Notes under the pieces: generated by a model | The model's input: the letters and a program-made list of their open reading frames with translations, nothing else | Database searches by the model: none | What the model was told of the DNA's origin: nothing | Translations under genes and position numbers: made by a program | Shown: positions 1-8,988 of the stretch, in pieces | How the letters are laid out: each line of letters starts with the position of its first letter | Numbering within the stretch: position 1 is the stretch's first letter | NCBI GenBank assembly: GCA_918797485.1 | Contig: CAKKNE010000001.1 | Coordinates: 2,914,001 to 2,978,000 of the forward strand | Reading direction: 5' to 3' | Origin: Pelagomonas calceolata | Lineage: Eukaryota; Sar; Pelagophyceae; Pelagomonadales; Pelagomonadaceae | DNA: 64,000 bases

Positions 1-889
1 CACGACGACGACGGCCGTCGTGCCCGAGTAGGTCGACTCGACGGCCGAGGCCGCGAGCGCCGCGTCGGCCTCGCGGAAGGCCGCCGCGAGCGCGGCCTCG
101 CAGGCCGCCGCGCCGGCGTCCGCGGCCACGGCCCGCTCGAGGGCCGCGACGACCGCGCGCGTGCAGAACTCGGCCACCTGCTCGCCGTGCTCGCCGTGGC
201 CGTCGAAGACGCCGTACAGGGCCCGCCGCGGCGACCCGCCGAAGGGCTGCACGACGACGCCCCGGTCCTGATTAATCTTGGCCACGCTGCCCACGGCAGC
301 GCCGACCGCGCGCGGCTCGATGCCGTGGTACGTGAGCGCGCCGACGGCGGCGGCGGGCCACGGCTGCGCGGGCGCCGCCGGCCGCAGCGGGTCGTAGGCC
401 GGGCTGCGGAACTCGACGCTCGCCGCCGCCTCCGCCCCGGCGCCGGCGCCGGCGCCGGCGCCGGCGTCGGCGCCCGCCCCGGCCGGCGCCGTCGCGTAAC
501 TTAGGCGCCGGCGCCGGAATGTCTCGGGGTCGGCCACGACGCCGCGCGCGGCGGCCTCGAACGCCTCCACCAGCGCGGGGCGCTCGCCCTCGGCCGCCTC
601 CGCCCACGCCCGATCGCCGCCGCGGCTCTCGTAGAGGTCGTCGAGCCGCGCCTCGACGAGGGCGCGCCGCTCGCCGGAGAGGGCCTCGAGCCCGAGCCGC
701 GTCCGCAGCGCCGTCACCTGTGTGGAAATCAAATTTCAGACGCCCCACCCATCGACGCGACGTTGTCCCCTTAGCTGCGTCTGCTCTATCCCCGTATATC
801 TGCGGCAGCACGAACCTAACTCACTGGTTGATTTCCACACAGGCCGCTACCACGGTCTCGTCGGCGCGGGCGCTCGCCGCCGCGCCCAT
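1..889 (-). CDS. PP2C-type protein phosphatase, N-terminal part, with introner intron
   Basis: Metal-dependent Ser/Thr phosphatase of the PPM/PP2C family, running off the left edge. ATG at 889 gives MGAAASARADETVVAAC, then an intron (838 to 718), then VTALRTRLGLEA onward. PP2C motifs seen on the minus strand are KINQDRG, the metal-binding YGVFDGHGEHGEQVAEF block and YSGTTAVVVV at the edge. A long Ala/Gly/Arg-rich insert lies between the N-terminus and the catalytic core. The start MGAAAS fits an N-myristoylation signal (Gly2, Ser6), so membrane attachment is inferred. The intron is a complete introner; splicing after CTGT is the choice that keeps the frame. The C-terminal half of the domain is outside the window. 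Confidence 0.85.
718..842 (-). mobile_element. Introner copy 1 (125 bp), intron of the PP2C gene
   Basis: Ends are perfect inverted repeats, CTGTGTGGAAATCAA and its complement. The intron proper is 838 to 718 on the minus strand (donor CTGT|GTGGAAATC, acceptor CACACAG|). Flanks GCCGTCAC (710-717) and GCCGCTAC (843-850) match at 6 of 8 bases, read as an eroded 8-bp target duplication. Relative to its host gene this copy is reversed compared with copies 2-4: the end carrying CAACCAGTG is at the donor side. Confidence 0.9.
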
Positions 890-1466
890 CCCGAGGCTGC
901 CCCGCGACCGCGACGCTCGGGCGCGTACGAAGTCGGCGGGCCGCCGACAAGGAGCGGACCTGCCGGGACCTGCCGCGCGGCGCGCAAGCAGCGCCGGAGA
1001 TTGGCGCGTGCGAAGGAGGAGAAGCAGGGGTCAGACGACTAGTGGCCGGCCCCAGGGACCAGTTTTTTTTTGTGTGTGCTCTAGATTTTCAATTCAATCC
1101 AAAACGGGTTTGCTTGAGAGTGCTTTTGCCTTGCTGCTTCGGCTTTGAGTGCTCGCCGAGATCCGAGCTCGCTGTTTCCACAGCCTAGTTAAACAGCAAC
1201 GCCGACCTTTTACTCTGCTGTGCTTCTTCCTGGCTCGGCCGTGCATCGCCCCGTCAATTAGCGTGTCGCGTGAGAGTGGGCGAAACGCGCGACCAGGAGA
1301 CGCTGTTTGGGCGTACCTGTCGAGCACATTTGGCTGCAGAGGAGACTAAGGCCAAAGATAAATCACGGCGATTGAGCCCCGAGAGCTCGCGGTTTTCTAC
1401 GTCGACAGCAACACGAGAGACAGCATACAAAGTACTAGCGTACAAAACTACAGCTGACTTACGTCG
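890..1466. other. Intergenic region between divergent genes
   Basis: Shared upstream region of the PP2C gene (leftward) and the RS-domain gene (rightward). GC falls towards 1050-1440, with a T-run at 1061-1070. I see no gene, RNA or repeat here; it probably holds both promoters. Confidence 0.4.
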
Positions 1467-1976
1467 ATGGAGCGCTCGCGCGACCGAGCGCGTGGCGAAC
1501 GGCACCGGTCGCGCTCCCGGTCGCGGCGGCACGAGCGCTCCCGAAGGCGCCGCCGACGTTCTCCCTCGTCGTCGTCTTCGTCGTCGTCCTCGTCGTCCTC
1601 GTCGTCGGGGTCCGAGGCCGCGCTCTACGAGGGCTTCCACAGCGACTCGGACGACCAGGACGACCGCGCGGTGGCGTGGATGCGGCGCTTCGGCCGCAAG
1701 GCGCACCTCGAACCGCGGCGGCCGGCGCCCATCCGCGGCGACTCGCTGCTCGAGGTCGTCAAGTCGGCGCAGCGCCTGAACGTCGTGGGCAAGTACGGCA
1801 ACTGGGACGATTACTTACGCTTCCTCCATCGGCACAGCCGTCGGTGCCGGCCACCTCCAGGACGTCGTCCAGACGAGCAAACCCAGTTTCTTTTGCGAAA
1901 CTTTTTACGCACGCTGCACGCCACCGACCGGCGTGGCCTCGTGGACCGGATCATCCGCGAGCACCGGGACGTCTGA
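1467..1976 (+). CDS. RS-domain (arginine/serine-rich) protein, function unknown
   Basis: A 169-residue protein from ATG 1467. Residues 1-35 are Arg/Ser/Glu-rich with RS dipeptides (RHRSRSRSRRHERSRRR), followed by a run of 14 serines and an acidic stretch, then a more ordered C-terminus containing the segment LLEVVKSAQRLNVVGKYGNW and ending IIREHRDV. RS repeats suggest a nuclear pre-mRNA processing role; that is inference. I do not recognise the C-terminal part as a named domain. The stretch near 1835-1875 (CRPPPGRRPDEQTQ) could be an unspliced in-frame intron, since it reads less like ordered protein than its surroundings. Confidence 0.65.
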   Translation: MERSRDRARGERHRSRSRSRRHERSRRRRRRSPSSSSSSSSSSSSSSGSEAALYEGFHSDSDDQDDRAVAWMRRFGRKAHLEPRRPAPIRGDSLLEVVKSAQRLNVVGKYGNWDDYLRFLHRHSRRCRPPPGRRPDEQTQFLLRNFLRTLHATDRRGLVDRIIREHRDV

Positions 1977-2730
1977 CCGAGTAAGGACCTCGTCCGTCGA
2001 GAGCGACTGCGAATAATGCAAGACCAAAGGAGTACGCACCTTTGGGAGTACGGCGGCTGAGATAGTCTGCCGCGGAGCTACCTTAAATACACTAGTAGTT
2101 TTGGTTTTAACTGTGTTTATTACGCGTTGCGTGTTGAAGGGTGATGTAAGTGTATAAGACCCTGTTCACGAACAATCTACTGCCAGGACAACGGCTCGTC
2201 CCCTCTCGTGATCCCCCGGCGGCGACGAAGGACGCACATTTCCTCAGATTGCGACCACCGGCGAAAATTCCGCTTCAAGCGAGAGCCCGCCGGCCGTCTA
2301 ACGACTTGGGGCGCGTCAAACCCTGACAACATTTGGGCGTGTCAAAACCACAAGGACCGCGCGGCCGAAGGAAGCGGCGCCCACTCGCGTGGCACGTCTC
2401 AGATGAGATCGTTGCATCTGAGTGTGCTAGGTACCAGCAGCAATCACACCGGCTGTGAATCGGACCCCCCCCCCCTCCTATCTGATAGTAGACTGATACT
2501 GCGGTAGTACCGTGCTTAAGCGGGGGGGGAAGCGCTTATAAGCGCTGCACGGCCTTGCCAAAAGAGCTCAGATCGCGCGTGGTGTGTAGACTGCCCAGCG
2601 CGGGGGCAGCGTGAGTGGGTGGCGGTCGCAGTCCTAGAGTGGAGGAGCAGGAGGCCAACAAGGAGCAGGAGGCGCACGCGCCGTTCCCTCGGCTGCCCCC
2701 GGGGAGCATCGGGCCGGCGGCGTGGAGCCC
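1977..2730. other. Intergenic region, no gene seen
   Basis: About 750 bases of mixed composition with homopolymer tracts (C-run at 2464-2474, G-run at 2522-2529) and an AT-richer part at 2080-2170. Short reading frames occur but none has protein-like composition. It likely holds the 3' end of the RS-domain gene and the promoter of the next gene. Confidence 0.4.
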
Positions 2731-3457
2731 ATGGACGCCTTCGCGAAGCCGCGGCGGCCCGTCGGCGGCGCCGGCCGGGGCGGGGCGCTCGCCGCCTTCG
2801 CCGCGCCGCCGGCGAACAGGATCACTGTCGGCAAGGGACGATGGGCGTCGGTACGCCAGGAGCTCGTGGACGTCGGCATCGGCACGGGCGAGAAGCTGTG
2901 TGGAAATCAAAATTTTACGGCGCGTTCGTGCTGAATCGCCGCGTCGTCCTCCACGCCATCGACGCGACGCCTACTCGATGGCGTGGTGATGCCGGTTCCT
3001 CACCGCTCGACAGAGCCAGGACGGCCGCGTCATCGCCGAGAAATTTAGTGAAGAATTGTCGGGTGCACCCGACGCACTGGTTGATTTCCACACAGGCGAG
3101 AAGTCCGCGCGGCTCGACGCGGCGCAGAAGGAGATTCTCGCGATCGGCAAGGAGCGGTGGGTCGAGAAGGTCGAGGAGACGCGCATGATTAGGAAAATGG
3201 CGGGCCTCGTGGCGCTGGGCATGTCGCTTTTGACAGTGTTCTACGCGCGCGAGATCCTCTGGCTCGTCCGCGGCAGCGTCAAGCGGCCTGGGCAAGTGAA
3301 GTGGCTGGCGGCGGGAGGCCTGGCCTGGGCCGGCGCGACGTTCGTCGTGCTCGCGGTCCAGTGCGCCCGGAGCGCGCGCGGCGACGCGATGCTCGACCAC
3401 ATAAAAGAAACCATCGAGGCGAAGCGCGACCGCGACGCCGCGCGTAATGCCGTCTAG
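2731..3457 (+). CDS. Small two-TM membrane protein with introner intron
   Basis: Spliced from exon 2731-2899 and exon 3096-3457, giving 176 residues. ATG 2731 follows a weaker in-frame GTG. The N-terminal third is soluble and Ala/Gly/Pro-rich. A charged helix (LDAAQKEILAIGKERWVEKV) precedes two hydrophobic segments, MAGLVALGMSLLTVFYAREI and WLAAGGLAWAGATFVVLAVQ, and a short basic tail. I do not recognise the family. The intron is introner copy 2; its removal joins GEKLC to EKSARL and leaves EK duplicated from the target site. The 3' end converges on the amidohydrolase gene. Confidence 0.75.
2896..3095 (+). mobile_element. Introner copy 2 (200 bp), complete, with perfect 8-bp TSD
   Basis: Inverted ends CTGTGTGGAAATCAA (2896-2910) and its exact complement (3081-3095). 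Target duplication GCGAGAAG at 2888-2895 and 3096-3103, perfect. Intron is 2900-3095 (196 nt), donor CTGT|GTGGAAATC, acceptor CACACAG|. The interior is homologous over nearly its full length to copy 4 in the nitrate reductase gene, sharing the CCATCGACGCGACGCCT block and the TCCTCACCGCTCGAC block. There is no coding capacity, so it must be mobilised in trans. Confidence 0.95.
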
Positions 3458-5349
3458 GCACGTCTAGCAGCCCGGGCGCCGGGGGAGCCACTGGCCCGGG
3501 GAGCCGGGTGGTGCCAGTGGCGGGGATAGGCGGCCAGTTAACCAAGACAGGCGCACACGTTAAAGCGGGGGGCGGGGGCGGCGGCGGCGCCGCGTCGCAG
3601 GGCAGCGTCTTCGCGAGGAAGGCCTCGTAGGCGCCGCCCAGCAGGGCGCGCGCGTCGCGCCGCACGTCGCCCCGCGTCAGGGTCCAGCCGGCGCCGAGGA
3701 GGTGCGCGTACTGGGCCGCGAGCGCCTCCGCGATGACAGCGCGCGAGTGGCGCCACTTGTAGACGAGCTGGTCGAGCACGCGGCAGTCCGAGTGCTGCGC
3801 GGTGAAGGCCGTCCCGAGCATCTCCAGCCGCATGCTCGTGAGCTCGCGGATGATGGACGGGTTGTTGCAGTACCACCAGCAGCCGTACAGGTGCAGGTTG
3901 GGGAACTTCTGGGCCAGGACGCAGGCCTCGTGCTGGTCCGCGCGCCCGAGCAGCGTCGCCAGGACCTTGAGCCGCGGCTGCGCCGTGAGCAGCCGCGCGA
4001 GCGGGCGGAGGTCGACGCGCCGCAGGCCGTCGCCGCCGCCGCACGGCGCGAGGTCCGGCGCCAGCCGCCGCACGCACCCGAGCTTGAGCGCGAGCGGGAG
4101 GTCCAGGTCGCGCGCGACGGGCACCAGGACCTCGTCGACGAGCCGCGTCGCCGACGGCCAGCCGGGCTCGAGGCCCGCGTCGCCGGCCGCGTACCGCAGG
4201 TCGCCGGGCGTCGAGGCCATGAGGTACTCCGCGCCGTAGCGCCGCGCCCACGCCGACAGGAAGAGCCGCGCCGCGCCGAGCGTCGCGTCGAGCCCGCGCG
4301 CGCGGAGCGCCGCGGCGACCGTGGCCCAGTCGCCCGCGAGGAGCGCGTCGACGCGCAGCGCGGTGCGGAAGCGGCCGTCGGCCGTCGCCGCGTCGTCGTC
4401 GCCGGGGCGCCAGCCCCGGAAGAGCCCCGTCGCCGGGTCCACGCAGCAGCCCGCGTCGACGAAGCGGCTCGCCTCGCGCGCGTCGAAGGGCACGTTCGTG
4501 CAGACGACCTGCGTGACGCCGTCGTCGGCCCGCCGACGCGAGTCGCGCGACTGGATTTCCACACGGCGAACGCACGTAGCGGACGTTCGCCGCGCGGAAG
4601 ACGGCGTCGACGTGGTCGCCGGGCGCGCGCGCCGCGTACCAGGCCCGCAGCGGCCCGAGGTCGCCCGCGCGCGCCGCGCGCATCGCGGCGCCGGGCGCGC
4701 CGAGGTCGGCCAGCGTCCGCAGCACGCCGACGCGCGCCTCGGAGACGGGCGTGCGCCGCACGAAGAGCGCGTCCCAGACGCGGTCCGCGCGCGCCGCGAG
4801 GGGCAGCGCGAAGAAGGCCGCGTGGCTCAGGCCGTCGTCGACCATGAAGTACTCCGCGACGAGGTAGTGGTACGTGAGCAGCGCGTCCAGGCCCCAGAGC
4901 ATGAGGTCCCCGTGCGCCGCCGGGAAGAGGTGCGTGTGCACGTCGACGCAGGGCGTCGCGTCCACGACCTCGCGCGCGACGGCGGCGACGTCCTCGCGGC
5001 GGACCTCGAGCGCGTCGTCGGCGAGGTGCACGGGCGGCGCGGCGGGCTTGGCCGCGGCGCGCGCGCCGGGCGCCGCGAGCGCCGCCGCGAGCGCCGCGAG
5101 CAGCTCCGCCTCCGTCACCTCGTCCGGCGCCCGGCGCACCGCGAACGCCGCCGGGTGCGCCGCGACCAGCACCTGCACCGCGACCTCGACGGGCGGGCAG
5201 CCCGGCTCGCGGCAGGGCAGCGCCGCGACCGTCGCGACCGCCCCCGGGACCGCCGCGTCCACGTACCGCTGCGCGGCCTCGCGGAGCCGGCGCGTGGCCG
5301 GCGCGTAGCGGCGCAGATTCTCGGCGAAGGCGCCGGGCACCGACGACAT
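3279..5349 (-). CDS. Uronate-isomerase-like amidohydrolase
   Basis: ATG at 5349 (MSSVPGAFAENLRRYAPATR). The metal-binding motif CVDVHTHLF near residue 140 and the C-terminal stretch LHLYGCWWYCNNPSIIREL ... FTAQHSDCRVLDQLVYKWRH match the layout of the UxaC/glucuronate isomerase branch of the amidohydrolase superfamily. An intron at 4575-4509 (GTGCGT...CACGCAG) joins ANVRY to VVCTNVPFD and restores the frame. Recognisable homology ends near 3590 (LAKTLPCDAAPPP); the frame then stays open to 3279, antisense to the previous gene, so the true 3' end may be near 3540 through an intron I cannot place. The substrate is unknown. Confidence 0.75.
4509..4575 (-). mobile_element. Decayed introner end inside a 67-nt intron
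   Basis: The intron contains CCGTGTGGAAATC 11 nt inside its donor and ends CACGCAG, as the introners do, but the second inverted end and the target duplication are not recognisable. The frame and the protein family both demand the upstream donor GTGCGT rather than the introner donor. Read as an old introner whose splice site has shifted. Its length equals the intron length of copy 3 (67 nt). Confidence 0.55.
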
Positions 5350-5632
5350 GGCTCGCACCGTAGCTCAGCTCTCCAGGCCTCTCATCCTCTCAAAACCGAC
5401 GAGGCAGTCGGCGGGCCGCGCATTGCACACAGTCTCGGCGCCGGGCCGGCTTGATTGTACAGCTCTACTGGTCGGCTGGCTTTTTGTGTCTGACCACCTG
5501 AGTCTAAGCACGCAAGCCAAGCAGTGGCGCCGGCTTGATTGTACAGCGACGAAGGGCTCCCGCGGGTCGAAGACTGCCAGTGCACTCCACCGGAGCAGCC
5601 ATAATCCCTGCAGCGGCACAGAGCAAAAAGTG

Positions 5633-6086
5633 ATGCGGCGCGCCCTTGCGTGCGCGGTCGTCGCGAGCGTAGCCGCGGCGTTCGGCCCCTTCGCGAAGAA
5701 ACCGACGCCGCCGCCCCGCGGCGCCGACCCCGAGAAGCAATTCGACGGTGCGACCCTCTCCTCCCGCGACAAGGTCTCGGCGTACAACCGGCCGCCCGAG
5801 GACTCGGCCCTGCTGAGCGAGCGGTGGAAGGCTGCGTGGAAATCAAACTTTGGACGCGCACGCCATCGACGAAACCGTGCTCACCATTCGATTTCCACGC
5901 AGGTGGAAGGAGGACGAGCCCGACGCGGCCGGCGGCCCGGGGCTCGGGGCCGCCTTCAAGGGCGCGGCGCTGGCGGTCGCGCTCGCCGCGTTCTCGCAGG
6001 TCCCCCTCGGCAAGCAGGACGTCTCGATCCCGGCGAACGACCCGTCGAGGGTCCCCGTGACGAACTTCGTCAAGGTCCTGGACTAG
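5633..6086 (+). CDS. Small plastid-targeted protein with introner intron
   Basis: Exons 5633-5835 and 5903-6086 give 128 residues. The N-terminus MRRALACAVVASVAAAFGPF is a signal peptide ending in an AxAF site, the stramenopile bipartite plastid signature with Phe at +1, followed by a basic, Pro-rich transit stretch. The mature part has one hydrophobic helix (AFKGAALAVALAAFSQVP) and ends VPVTNFVKVLD. This suggests a single-span thylakoid or envelope protein; I do not recognise the family. Introner copy 3 splits it, and splicing yields ERWKAAWKEDE with WK duplicated from the target site. An (AATA)n microsatellite follows the stop. Confidence 0.75.
5832..5902 (+). mobile_element. Introner copy 3 (71 bp), minimal size, perfect TSD
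   Basis: Inverted ends CTGCGTGGAAATC and GATTTCCACGCAG are exact complements, including the matching C/G change from the usual CTGT. Target duplication GTGGAAGG at 5824-5831 and 5903-5910 is perfect. Intron 5836-5902 is 67 nt. The interior keeps only the CACGCCATCGACGA block of the long copies, so it looks like an internally deleted relative still able to insert and splice. Confidence 0.93.
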
Positions 6087-6762
6087 TAATAAAATAAATA
6101 AATAAATAATAAATAAATAAATTAAGGAAGACCTAAAAAAGGAACAAGCTCCTAGGAGCCTTCTCCCTGCTCGGTCAGGATGCCCAACCGGAGCCTCGAA
6201 ATAGCAATAAGGTATCTATACTAAATAAATAAATAATTAATCAAGGAAGGAATATCTAGGTTGGCATTTACCCGAGGGGTTATTAACCCCAATCGTGGCC
6301 CGGGGTCAGTAACCCGGGTAATTACCCGTTAGTATGGGTTATTAACCCCGGGATCTTATAGAGGGGTAGGGGAGGGGGCCTCACGGGCCACTGGCGCGGG
6401 CCTGGGCCGCGCCGGGCCACATGACTTGGTACTTGCCCTGGCGCACCTGTACGTATCCAAAAGCCCAACGGGCTGCTTGCGCCCATCCGCTCGCCCGGAG
6501 GGGTCTTTCGCTAAACTCACTAAACGGGTTTAGTCGAAAACCCGTCGGGTTATTGAGCGGGTTATTAACCCCGGATCCCCTCCGAGGGGTAATTATAGGT
6601 TAATAACGGGTAATTAACAGGTTAATGACAACCTAGAGGAATATCCTATACTACAACGGATTTTCGATCTCCCGGGGTAACTCGTCCCCCATGACCAAGC
6701 GACATCGGCCCTCATCGGTCAATTGCCGTGCCGGGGGGCAAACCGAGTACTATGGAAGTTAC
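6087..6762. repeat. AT-rich repeat island with (AATA)n and GGGTTATTAACCCC palindromes
   Basis: Starts with an (AATA)n microsatellite (6088-6124). Further in, the palindrome GGTTATTAACC recurs near 6282, 6337 and 6560, with variants of GGTAATTA(C) around 6310-6330 and 6585-6625. Base composition is clearly lower in GC than the flanking genes. No gene is seen; a 60-codon frame at 6421 looks like chance. Confidence 0.6.
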
Positions 6763-7725
6763 CTAGTCCAGCTCCGCGGTGCCCCGGAACACGAACTCCG
6801 CGGGGCCCGTCATGTAGACGTGGTTGTCGCTCTCGCGCCACTCGATCGACAGGGGCCCGCCCGGCAGCATGACCTCGCAGGTCCGCTCGGTGCGGCCCGT
6901 CAGCACGCCGGCGACGGCGACGGCGCACGCGCCCGTGCCGCACGCCAGCGTGACGCCGCAGCCCCGCTCCCAGACGACCATGTTGACGTGCGCGGCGTCG
7001 ACGACGTCGACGAACTCGGCGTTGACCTTCTCGGGGAAGGCCGCCGTGTTCACCTCGACGGCGCGGCCCGTGACGGCCAGGTCGACGGCGCCGGCGTCGT
7101 CGACGAACGCCACCGAGTGCGGGTTGCCCATCGACACGGCCGTGACGCGGTACTCGCGCCCGGCGGCCTCGAGCGGCGCGTCCACGACGCGCGCGCCGTC
7201 CGTGGGGGCGAGCGCGCAGGGCACGGCGGGGCCGTCCAGGACCGGCTCGCCCATGTCGACGGTGATGCGGCCGTCCGGCAGCACGAGCGGCACGATGGGG
7301 CCCGCGCCCGTGGCGATGGTGAAGGCCTCGCCGCGCCCCCGCGGCGCGCCCGCCGCCCCGAGCTCGCCGAGGTACGCGGCGAGGCAGCGGATCCCGTTGC
7401 CGCACATCTCGGGCTCGGAGCCGTCCGAGTTGTAGATCGTCATGCGGAAGTCGTGCGCCGCGTCGCCGGGCATGACGAAGATGACGCCGTCCGCGCCCAC
7501 GCCGAAGTGGCGGTCGCAGAGCCGCTGCGCCTGCGCCGGCGTCGCCTTCGGCGCCGCGGCGTCGCGGTTGTCGACGAGCAGGAAGTCGTTGCCCAGGCCC
7601 TGGTACTTGGAGAACTCGAGCGAGGCCGCGCGCAGCGCCACGCGCCCGGGCCTCCGCCGCGCGGGCGCGACCAGCGCGTCGCAGGCGCTCGCGAGGAGGA
7701 GGGCGAGCAGCATCCTTAGTTGCAT
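6763..7725 (-). CDS. dapF: Diaminopimelate epimerase, plastid-targeted
   Basis: Converts LL- to meso-diaminopimelate, the penultimate step of lysine synthesis by the DAP route, in algae a plastid pathway. The 320-residue product starts MQLRMLLALLLASACDALVAPARRR, a signal peptide plus a DALVAP site and basic transit region. Both catalytic cysteines are present in PEMCGNGIRC and LACGTGACA; KYQGLGNDFLLVDN, FGVGADGVIF and SMGNPHSVAFV are family signatures. ATG 7725 was chosen because it begins the signal peptide; the frame is open further upstream. No intron. Confidence 0.93.
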   Translation of the reverse strand: MQLRMLLALLLASACDALVAPARRRPGRVALRAASLEFSKYQGLGNDFLLVDNRDAAAPKATPAQAQRLCDRHFGVGADGVIFVMPGDAAHDFRMTIYNSDGSEPEMCGNGIRCLAAYLGELGAAGAPRGRGEAFTIATGAGPIVPLVLPDGRITVDMGEPVLDGPAVPCALAPTDGARVVDAPLEAAGREYRVTAVSMGNPHSVAFVDDAGAVDLAVTGRAVEVNTAAFPEKVNAEFVDVVDAAHVNMVVWERGCGVTLACGTGACAVAVAGVLTGRTERTCEVMLPGGPLSIEWRESDNHVYMTGPAEFVFRGTAELD

Positions 7726-8988
7726 TTTGCGAGCCGTTTGCAGTGTTGATCCGCAAAAGAGTGCTTTCGCCGCAAAACAAACGCTTAAGCGGCAAGCCCA
7801 CGTGTACGCGTGATCACGCGACGACGGCGACGGGTTTTTAGCCCCGCACGAAACGCGCGCGGCGAATTCGCGAAGAGAATGGCGGCCTTGTCCGCCCCCA
7901 GGAAGCGTCAGCGGAGGCTTCACTCCAGCGCTCCGTAGAGTGTGCCTACAGGAGGCGAGTGCACCTGCGACTCCGTGGCCCTTCATTGCGCCGATTCCCC
8001 GCCAACCAACGATTTGGATCTATAGTTGAGCACCAAATTACCAGGGTAATTACCGTAATGGTAATTACCGGTAATTACTGGTAAAATTTTACCAGAGTCC
8101 ATTTTTGGCTACCGGGTAATGACCTTTGGGGCACCTGGAAGGGTAAAAAGCGTGAGGGTTAGGGTTAGGGTTGGGCGAGAGTCGGGTTAGAGCGGGTCCG
8201 AAACGGTCCTAGTGTCGGCGGCAGTTTCGCGGCAAGGTGGGCTCGGATGGTTTTGAAAAGGTGCTCATCGGAACGCGGGGATATAGTAGGCAATCAAATT
8301 ACCAGGGTAATTGCCGGTAGTGGAAATTACCGGTAATTACCGGTAATTACCGGAGTCGATTTTTGGCTACCGGGTAATGACCCCTGGGGTGGAAAGGTAA
8401 AACGCGTGAGTAAAGGGTGGACGCGGCAGACGCGTTTTGGACTATGGGCAGGATATGGCCAAGCCCATGCCCCAGGGGCATCGTCCCACGGTCCCAAGTG
8501 AGCTTTTTACGCGTCAGTCCCATTGGAAATGCTTATCTGGGTTCTGGGAGGCTGCCCCGGCCCGGCTCACCTTCCGCTTTGAGCACGCGACGCCCCAATC
8601 CCTGATGATCTCGCCCAAGACGCTACCATATCCCGTATCCTTCGTCACTGCGTCTACATCGCCCTCCGACATAGCTTCCTTGCTTATCACCTCCGCGCAA
8701 GCCTTCGCGTGAACCAACACGCTCGAGCTGGCCTCGCCAACAGCCCCGAAGGCCATGCCAATGACATCCCCGCGGCCCCCGATCGCACGGCACATAGGAC
8801 CAGTCATTGCATCCTCGTCGTAAATATTGGTCTAGGCTAGCGTCCCCAAAACCCGAGTAACTAGAATTGCCTCGGCATGCCCGTACGATCCGTAGCTTGA
8901 TTGACTAGCTATTTAAGCTTCCGGGCTAACCGAGCAGCTCGGCTTGCAGAGTAGCGCAAGGCACTGCAGCCATGTGGCTCTTCTAGCC
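7726..8988. repeat. Repeat-bearing intergenic region with two copies of a ~120-bp GGTAATTACC unit
   Basis: Copies at about 8033-8155 and 8290-8410 share CCAGGGTAATT, several GGTAATTACC palindromes, TTTTTGGCTACCGGGTAATGA and an end ...GTAAAAMGCGTGAG. Between them is a short telomere-like (GGGTTA)3 at 8156-8175. Palindrome-rich AT-cored units spaced in an otherwise GC-rich genome suggest a non-autonomous element family. The part after 8420 holds a coding-like fragment listed separately. Confidence 0.6.
8514..8807 (-). pseudogene. Coding-like fragment, function unknown
   Basis: A 97-codon minus-strand frame with protein-like composition (GRGDVIGMAFGAVGEASSSV ... EGDVDAVTKDTGYGSVLGEI). It lacks the extreme GC-rich codon usage of neighbouring genes and has no clear upstream or downstream partner. 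It may be a remnant of a larger enzyme gene or a transferred piece. The plus-strand frame over the same bases looks less natural. Confidence 0.3.

Noticed and set aside
8437-8712. Plus-strand 91-codon frame
   Set aside because: Less protein-like than the antisense fragment, no domain, no context.
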